This document shows positions 59,779 to 64,000 of a stretch of 64,000 nucleotides of DNA, piece by piece. A model generated the notes under the pieces. That model did no database searches. It worked only from the letters and a program-made list of their open reading frames with translations, and was not told the DNA's origin. Made by a program: the position numbers and the translations under genes. The stretch is from Ornithinibacillus salinisoli (GTDB lineage Bacteria; Bacillota; Bacilli; Bacillales; Amphibacillaceae), in NCBI RefSeq assembly GCF_042682545.1, contig NZ_JBHUHQ010000002.1; one strand, written 5' to 3'. Numbering within the stretch: position 1 is the stretch's first letter; the number at the start of each line of letters is the position of its first letter.

Positions 59779-61512
59779 TTATTCCCCCAGTTGTTGTTGT
59801 TCGTATTGTTCTTTATACCAACCACCACTTTTTATTAATTGTTCATGTGTTCCTTCTTCAACGATCACTCCGTTTTCCAAAACGATAATGTGATCAGCGT
59901 GTGTAACTGCTGACATTCGATGTGCAGCAATAAACGTCGTTTTGTTTTTACGCTCTTTTCGTAAATGCTCAATGATTTTTGCTTCTGTCTTTCCATCAAC
60001 AGCTGACATTGAGTCATCCAATATCAATATTTCTGGATTTTTAATAAATGCACGTGCTAAAGCAACACGTTGTTTTTGTCCACCAGATAACGTTACTCCA
60101 CTCTCACCAACTTGCGTGTCCAAGTCATTCGGAAGCTGTTTCATATCCTCAAGAAAATGAGCTAACTCCATGACCTGATAAATTTCTTTATCTGTCGCAT
60201 CGTCTTTTCCGAACTGAATATTCTCTCGAATCGTCTTCGAAAACATCATTTGATCCTGAGGAACATATCCAATCCACGAACGAATTTGTTCAAGGCTTAT
60301 ATTTTCCAATGCTTCATTCGAAAATTTTATTTTTCCATTAATACCAGGATATTGTCGAAGCATTAATTTAAATAGAGTCGTTTTACCAGAGCCAGTCTTC
60401 CCTACCACACCAATTGTTTGACCTTTTTTCACATGAAGGGAAATATCACTTAATTGATTTGACTCTGTACCTGGATATGAGAATGTTAATTGATCAAAGT
60501 CAATTGTATCAACCGAAGGAATCTTTTTAGGATTCTCAGGGTTTTGAACGTCAGCTACATAATTCATCGTTTCGTTCACCCGATCAAGTGATGCATTTCC
60601 TCGCTGTAAGACATTGATTAACTCTCCTACAGCAAACATCGGCCAAATTAACATACCAAGATAAACATTAAACGTAACTAAATCACCAAGCGTTAATTGA
60701 TTCTCAAAAACCAATAAAGCACCATAACCTAATCCAATCGTATAGGAAAGTCCTACAAGTATTTTCATGGTTGGCTCAAACAAGGCATCTATTTTAGCAA
60801 CTGCTATATTTTTTTCATACACATCTTCTGTCATCCTCTGAAACCTTTTTCTATCTTGTTGTTCTTGAACAAACGCTCGAATAACACGAACACCTCGAAT
60901 TGATTCCAAAACTTCATTGTTCATATTCCCAAACGAAGCTTGTGCTTTTGTAAATCGAGCATGTATTGCTGAACCATATTTATTCATGACAATCGCCATA
61001 ATTGGCAATGGAATTAAGGCTGCTAACGTTAATTTCCAACTAATTGTAAAGCCCATAACAGCAATAAGCATGAACATAAATGTTGTCGAGTCTACTAAAG
61101 TCAATATTCCAAAACCAGCCGTTTGGGCAATTGCTTTCAAATCATTCGTACTTCGTGCCATTAAATCTCCTGTTTTGTTCTTCCCAAAAAAAGTAGGTGT
61201 CATTTTCAAGAAATGATCCATCAATCGAGTACGGATCCATCGCTCTAAAATAACAGCTCCTCCAAATAAGGTATAATCCCACAGGTACGAAATCATATAA
61301 TTTATAATGATCAAACATAAATACCCAATAATCAGCGTAATCAGTAGCTGCATAGTAAATGTCTCAAATTGTATATGATCAATTGCATAGCCTACTAACT
61401 TTGGCGGAATTAATGCAATTGCACTAGCAATTATTAGTGAAACAATTGCAAACGTATATCTTTTCCAATAATGTTTAAAAAACCAATCCAATTTCTTAAA
61501 TACATCAAACAC
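59779..61512 (-). CDS. yheI: Heterodimeric ABC exporter subunit YheI/BmrC
   Basis: A 577-residue fused membrane/ATPase subunit. Six helices (about 15-300) precede the ATPase domain: Walker A GKTGSGKTT, signature LSGGQKQRVALARA, Walker B ILILDDSMSAVD. Asp replaces the catalytic Glu, the non-canonical site known for BmrC of B. subtilis. GTG 61512 is chosen: AAGAAGGTG lies upstream and the N-terminus MFDVFKKLDWFFKHYW matches BmrC. Upstream is a leader-peptide attenuator. Confidence 0.92.
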   Translation of the reverse strand: MFDVFKKLDWFFKHYWKRYTFAIVSLIIASAIALIPPKLVGYAIDHIQFETFTMQLLITLIIGYLCLIIINYMISYLWDYTLFGGAVILERWIRTRLMDHFLKMTPTFFGKNKTGDLMARSTNDLKAIAQTAGFGILTLVDSTTFMFMLIAVMGFTISWKLTLAALIPLPIMAIVMNKYGSAIHARFTKAQASFGNMNNEVLESIRGVRVIRAFVQEQQDRKRFQRMTEDVYEKNIAVAKIDALFEPTMKILVGLSYTIGLGYGALLVFENQLTLGDLVTFNVYLGMLIWPMFAVGELINVLQRGNASLDRVNETMNYVADVQNPENPKKIPSVDTIDFDQLTFSYPGTESNQLSDISLHVKKGQTIGVVGKTGSGKTTLFKLMLRQYPGINGKIKFSNEALENISLEQIRSWIGYVPQDQMMFSKTIRENIQFGKDDATDKEIYQVMELAHFLEDMKQLPNDLDTQVGESGVTLSGGQKQRVALARAFIKNPEILILDDSMSAVDGKTEAKIIEHLRKERKNKTTFIAAHRMSAVTHADHIIVLENGVIVEEGTHEQLIKSGGWYKEQYEQQQLGE

Positions 61513-61601
61513 AACAATCACCTTCTTAATTTCTTGATTTTTTCTCTCTAAGCTAACTTCACTTTAAGGATTTTACATTTTTATCCATCCATTTAAGGCA
61601 T

Positions 61602-61629
61602 AAAAAAAGCACACGTCTATGACGAGTGC
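61602..61629 (-). terminator. Second terminator in the yheI leader
   Basis: On the minus strand GCACTCGTC-ATA-GACGTGTGC (one wobble) then T7. It lies 90 nt before the yheI start and downstream of the first leader terminator. Confidence 0.82.
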
Positions 61630-61672
61630 AAATTTGAGAATGGTAAAATACATACCCATCCCTATTCATTAC

Positions 61673-61702
61673 AAAAAGGTCACAGAACAAATGTGACCTT
61701 TA
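61673..61702 (-). terminator. First leader terminator, mutually exclusive with an antiterminator
   Basis: On the minus strand AAAGGTCACA (61701-61692) and TGTGACCTTT (61684-61675) with T residues after. The 5' arm AAGGTCACA can instead pair with TGTGACCTT inside the leader ORF (61758-61750), nine pairs, which would destroy the terminator. Confidence 0.85.
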
Positions 61703-61730
61703 ATAACAGAAGTTATGTAGAACGTGAAAA

Positions 61731-61802
61731 CTATACGACAGTTCCTCTGAAGGTCACAATACTTATTAAATTAGCTTTTACTCTCAATACTCTGTTTTCC
61801 AT
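61731..61802 (-). CDS. Leader peptide of the yheIH operon (BmrB-like)
   Basis: A 23-residue frame: ATG 61802 after AAGGAGGTTACAAAA, opening MENRVLRVKANLISIV and ending TFRGTVV then TAG. Codons 15-18 contain TGTGACCTT, identical to the 3' arm of the terminator downstream. A ribosome stalled on these codons would decide which hairpin forms. In B. subtilis the bmrB leader (54 codons) does the same for bmrCD. The peptide itself is not similar to BmrB by eye. Confidence 0.75.
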   Translation of the reverse strand: MENRVLRVKANLISIVTFRGTVV

Positions 61803-61836
61803 TTTTGTAACCTCCTTTTCACTTTGATTCTCAACA

Positions 61837-61865
61837 ATTATATTATTTAGAATATTTTTAGTCAA
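61837..61865 (-). promoter_or_regulatory. Sigma-A promoter of the leader-yheI operon
   Basis: On the minus strand TTGACT (61865-61860), a 17-nt spacer, TATAAT (61842-61837); about 35 nt before the leader ORF. Confidence 0.8.
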
Positions 61866-62002
61866 CTATTTTTTAGAAAAAATTTCTAATCAGTTACAAA
61901 TTTTCATTTACAACTTAGGAAGGTATTACTTTAAAACGTTTTGAAATCTACTTAATAACTGCTATATTTTAAATATGAATTCATTGTTTAGGAGTTGTGG
62001 AA

Positions 62003-62557
62003 ATGCATTTAGACGAAATGTTAGCATACAACAAACGGTTTGTTGAAGATAAAAAATATGAAAAATACACGACAAACAGTATTCCAAATAAACGAATGGT
62101 TGTTTTTACTTGTATGGAATCCCGCTTAGTGGAATTATTACCTAAAGCACTTAACATTCAAAATGGTGATGTTAAAATGCTTAAAAATGCTGGAGCTATC
62201 ATTCGTAAGCCTTTTGACAGTATTATGAAAAGTATTCTTGTGGCAGTTTATGAATTGCAAGCACAGGAAGTCACCGTTATCGGTCATCATGATTGTGGCA
62301 TGTCCCGTGTAAACCCTGACGAATTAACCAAAAAAATGACTGACAAAGGGATTAAGTCGGAAACAATTGAAAGCTTAAAGCATGCAGGTATCAATTTTCA
62401 TGATGAGTTTAACGGCTTTGAGACTGTAGAAGAATCCATCAAACAAAGTGTACTTATTATACGTAATCATCCCCTTCTGCCTCCACATGTAAAAGTTCAT
62501 GGACTTGTCATTGATCCAGGAACAGGAAAAGTAGATGTAGTAACGAGACAAGACTAA
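62003..62557 (+). CDS. Beta-carbonic anhydrase
   Basis: A 184-residue zinc enzyme that interconverts CO2 and bicarbonate. Zinc ligands: Cys37 in FTCMESRL, and His and Cys in TVIGHHDCGMSRV (about 90-102). The usual Asp of the C-x-D-S-R dyad is Glu here (E39). It resembles B. subtilis YtiB. ATG 62003 has AGGAG 8 nt upstream; GTG 61997 is closer but less well spaced. Confidence 0.88.
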   Translation: MHLDEMLAYNKRFVEDKKYEKYTTNSIPNKRMVVFTCMESRLVELLPKALNIQNGDVKMLKNAGAIIRKPFDSIMKSILVAVYELQAQEVTVIGHHDCGMSRVNPDELTKKMTDKGIKSETIESLKHAGINFHDEFNGFETVEESIKQSVLIIRNHPLLPPHVKVHGLVIDPGTGKVDVVTRQD

Positions 62558-62567
62558 TTATTATCAG

Positions 62568-63019
62568 GAACAAAAGCGCAAGCGCCTGTTTAGCGACGTA
62601 CGAACTGCGCCAGCGTAACGCTGGTGGTTCAATGTTGCCACGCAAAGTGGCGGTCTTAATTGAACAGTCCCCGCAGGAGATAAAGGAAACATGCCCCTTC
62701 ATAGGGGTATGCCGACGTTGGGCGCAAAACCCGATTTTAGTCGGCCTTCCTTTAATCTTACAGTTTAAGGATGTTCGACTATGTCGAACTGTTATCGTAC
62801 GGAGGTGAGGGAAGTTGCGCTAGTCGCTGGGCGCTGGGCGATGAAAACGCCACGTCCTTGAAAAAGAAAATCACTTTTTCTGCGTGCGATGTTACTCTCA
62901 GAAGATTTCCTTATCCTGTGGCGTCATCGACACTAGGACGTCCTGTCCGTCGGAGCTGGACGTGGCTGTTCCTGCCAATAAGTATCCACAGGGTTTTAAT
63001 TTTATAATTTCCTAGACTA
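62568..63019. repeat. Large multi-hairpin repeat, copy 2 (full length)
   Basis: About 450 bp, matching 49543-49877 at both ends and in the middle. Relative to copy 1 it has (a) extra sequence at about 62692-62765 made of hairpins ATGCCCC-TTCAT-AGGGGTAT and GCCGAC...GTCGGC, enclosed by AAAGGAA/TTCCTTT, and (b) about 55 nt at about 62856-62913 inside the loop of ACGCCAC...GTGGCGT. The retained stems suggest selection for structure or insertion into loops. It is just downstream of the carbonic anhydrase gene. Confidence 0.78.
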
Positions 63020-63062
63020 TGAGAAAGGATCATTTTAACCCATGATCTTTTCTCACTTTTTT
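63020..63062 (+). terminator. Terminator downstream of the large repeat
   Basis: TGAGAAAGGATCAT, loop TTTAACCC, ATGATCTTTTCTCA and T residues. It may serve the carbonic anhydrase gene. Confidence 0.85.
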
Positions 63063-63123
63063 ATTGCCTCCGATTTCATTTCTTTCATTATCTACCTTCT
63101 TTACTGCATTGAATTGTTTCTTG

Positions 63124-63203
63124 TGAGCGAATATTTCGATTTATGAGCGTATTGCTGCTGGTTGTGCGCGAATATTTCATTTTATGAGCGAATCGCCACC
63201 GCT
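63124..63203. repeat. Degenerate 20-21-nt repeat tract
   Basis: Units TGAGCGAATATTTCGATTTA (63124), TGAGCGTATTGCTGCTGGTT (63144), TGCGCGAATATTTCATTTTA (63165) and TGAGCGAATCGCCACCGC (63185). The same sequence family is seen at 40378-40447 on the opposite strand. The rest of 63063-63434 shows no gene; a GTGAATT/AAATTCAC inverted repeat lies at 63287-63308. Confidence 0.65.
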
Positions 63204-63371
63204 ATAGGAACAGATGTCGCAATCGTGCTGGAAGTGAAAACGAAGTGTTCTGCCGAAGCGGTTATATTGCACTCGATTCCAAATAAGTGAATTAAATCAA
63301 ATTCACTCAAAAGTTACTCCCCACTTATATCAAAAATCAAGAAAAAAATATGCTATAAAAGCCTATACTGC

Positions 63372-63401
63372 TAAATAATTTTTCGAATTCCACACATACT
63401 A
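63372..63401 (+). promoter_or_regulatory. Candidate sigma-G promoter of the gerA-type gene
   Basis: TAAATA (63372-63377), a 17-nt spacer and CATACTA (63395-63401) approximate the sigma-G consensus, fitting forespore expression of germinant receptors. About 34 nt before the ATG. Confidence 0.45.
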
Positions 63402-63434
63402 AGAATTACCATTCATCCTTTCTTGGAGGTTCAA

Positions 63435-64000
63435 ATGCGAAGACGAAATAGCACTAATAAGAAGGGGAACTCTATTTTCCCATTAAAAATCGAAGAGTTG
63501 GAAAAAATTCTAACCAATAAATTTGAAAATAATCCAGATCTAAAATTTTCTACCTATGAACAACAAGGAGTAAAACTAGCTGTATTTTTTATTGATTATC
63601 AAGTTGATGTTGGGAAATTACAAAAATCCTTACTTGAACCATTATTAAATATGGAAAAGAAATGGTCTACGGATTCAATCTTAAACGAAATCCCCTTAAA
63701 CTCTGGTTCAAGAGGGACAACACTAGATGAAGTATTGAAAAAACTTGTTATTGGCGAAGCGTTTATTTATGTGGAAGGAGAAAAAGAAGTTGTTTCCTAC
63801 TTATTACTACATAAAGAAAGCCGATCATTAGAAAAAGCCGAAACAGAATCATTAGTACTCGGTCCAAAAGTTTCATTTACCGAGTCATTAGCTACAAACT
63901 TAAACATTGTCCGGTGGCGCATTAAATCTACTGACCTTGTCTTGGAAGAATTTAAAATCGGGAAAACAATGCCCAGTGATGTTCGATTAGTATACATGAA
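63435..64000 (+). CDS. GerA-type spore germinant receptor A subunit, N-terminal part
   Basis: The first 188 codons of a gene that runs off the right edge. TTGGAGG lies 6 nt before the ATG. Typical GerA-family landmarks: GEAFIYVEGEKEVVSY (about 102), ESLVLGPKVSFTESLATNLN (about 136-155), IVRWRIKSTDLVLEEFKIGK (about 156-175) and the following RLVYM. This is the N-terminal cytoplasmic domain; the membrane domain would lie beyond. With B and C subunits it would sense nutrients in the spore inner membrane. Confidence 0.88.
   Translation, partial: MRRRNSTNKKGNSIFPLKIEELEKILTNKFENNPDLKFSTYEQQGVKLAVFFIDYQVDVGKLQKSLLEPLLNMEKKWSTDSILNEIPLNSGSRGTTLDEVLKKLVIGEAFIYVEGEKEVVSYLLLHKESRSLEKAETESLVLGPKVSFTESLATNLNIVRWRIKSTDLVLEEFKIGKTMPSDVRLVYM

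Noticed and set aside
62771..63007. 78-codon frame in repeat copy 2
   Set aside because: Same reason as copy 1; the insertion replaces its C-terminal half, and structure rather than coding explains the conservation.

Overview
The window is low-GC Gram-positive DNA that reads as a halotolerant, spore-forming Bacillaceae chromosome, most like Oceanobacillus. Reasons: (i) gene content and order follow the Bacillus subtilis ecs-hit-trpP-yhaI-prsA-yhaL-yhaM-yhaN-yhaO-yhaP-yhaQ-yhaR-yheA-yheH/yheI neighbourhood; (ii) strong AGGAGG-type ribosome sites with frequent TTG/GTG starts; (iii) sporulation genes (alpha/beta SASP, YhaL, YhcN-like lipoprotein, YjcZ peptides, a GerA-type receptor subunit); (iv) a glycine-betaine OpuA importer with two GbsR-type regulators and acidic secreted proteins, as expected of a salt-adapted organism. 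The species call is inference. I found no tRNA, rRNA, CRISPR array, phage or insertion sequence with a transposase.

Layout. 1-6.3 kb: a cut-off PAP2 phosphatase, a ferritin-like protein, an M20 amidohydrolase, ecsAB divergent from hit, trpP with a TRAP-like leader, and a YtxH protein. 6.4-10.4 kb: the opuA operon divergent from a GbsR-like regulator with GTAC-type inverted repeats between them. 10.5-24 kb: the yha block (yhaI, prsA, yhaL, yhaM, gbsR-like, the SbcCD-like yhaO/yhaN pair, the yhaPQ ABC exporter with an XRE/membrane pair upstream, yhzD, yhaR, yheA). 24-33 kb: a PucR-type regulator with an MsmX-type ATPase, a SASP, fumarase, a zinc-dependent phospholipase C family protein, a UMF1 transporter, an MCP and an IDEAL protein. 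33-38.6 kb: a Mn-type CDF exporter, a three-gene NEW3/ABC operon, and a divergent ECF sigma/anti-sigma pair. 38.6-49.4 kb: GNAT, azlCD, a BtuF-like protein, methionine aminopeptidase, an ABC-2 exporter, GC-rich intergenic repeats, two YjcZ peptides, YueD, an MFS transporter and an M20 dipeptidase. 49.5-53.1 kb: a large repeat, then yrrT-luxS-mccA-mccB for recycling methyl-cycle sulfur to cysteine. 53.3-64 kb: spore lipoprotein, yhdB, sigI-rsgI, a membrane S1C protease, the heterodimeric yheI/yheH exporter with a chimeric remnant between its genes and a leader-peptide attenuator upstream, a beta-carbonic anhydrase, a second copy of the large repeat, and the start of a gerA-type gene.

Most worth a second look: the 23-codon leader ORF with a mutually exclusive terminator/antiterminator and a second terminator upstream of yheI; the yheH-yheI chimeric remnant, a scar of a tandem duplication; a multi-hairpin repeat present in two long copies whose length differences fall within helix-closed segments; intergenic tracts with a period of about 21 nt at four loci; the TRAP-like NAG repeats before trpP; and luxS occupying the mtnN position in the sulfur operon.
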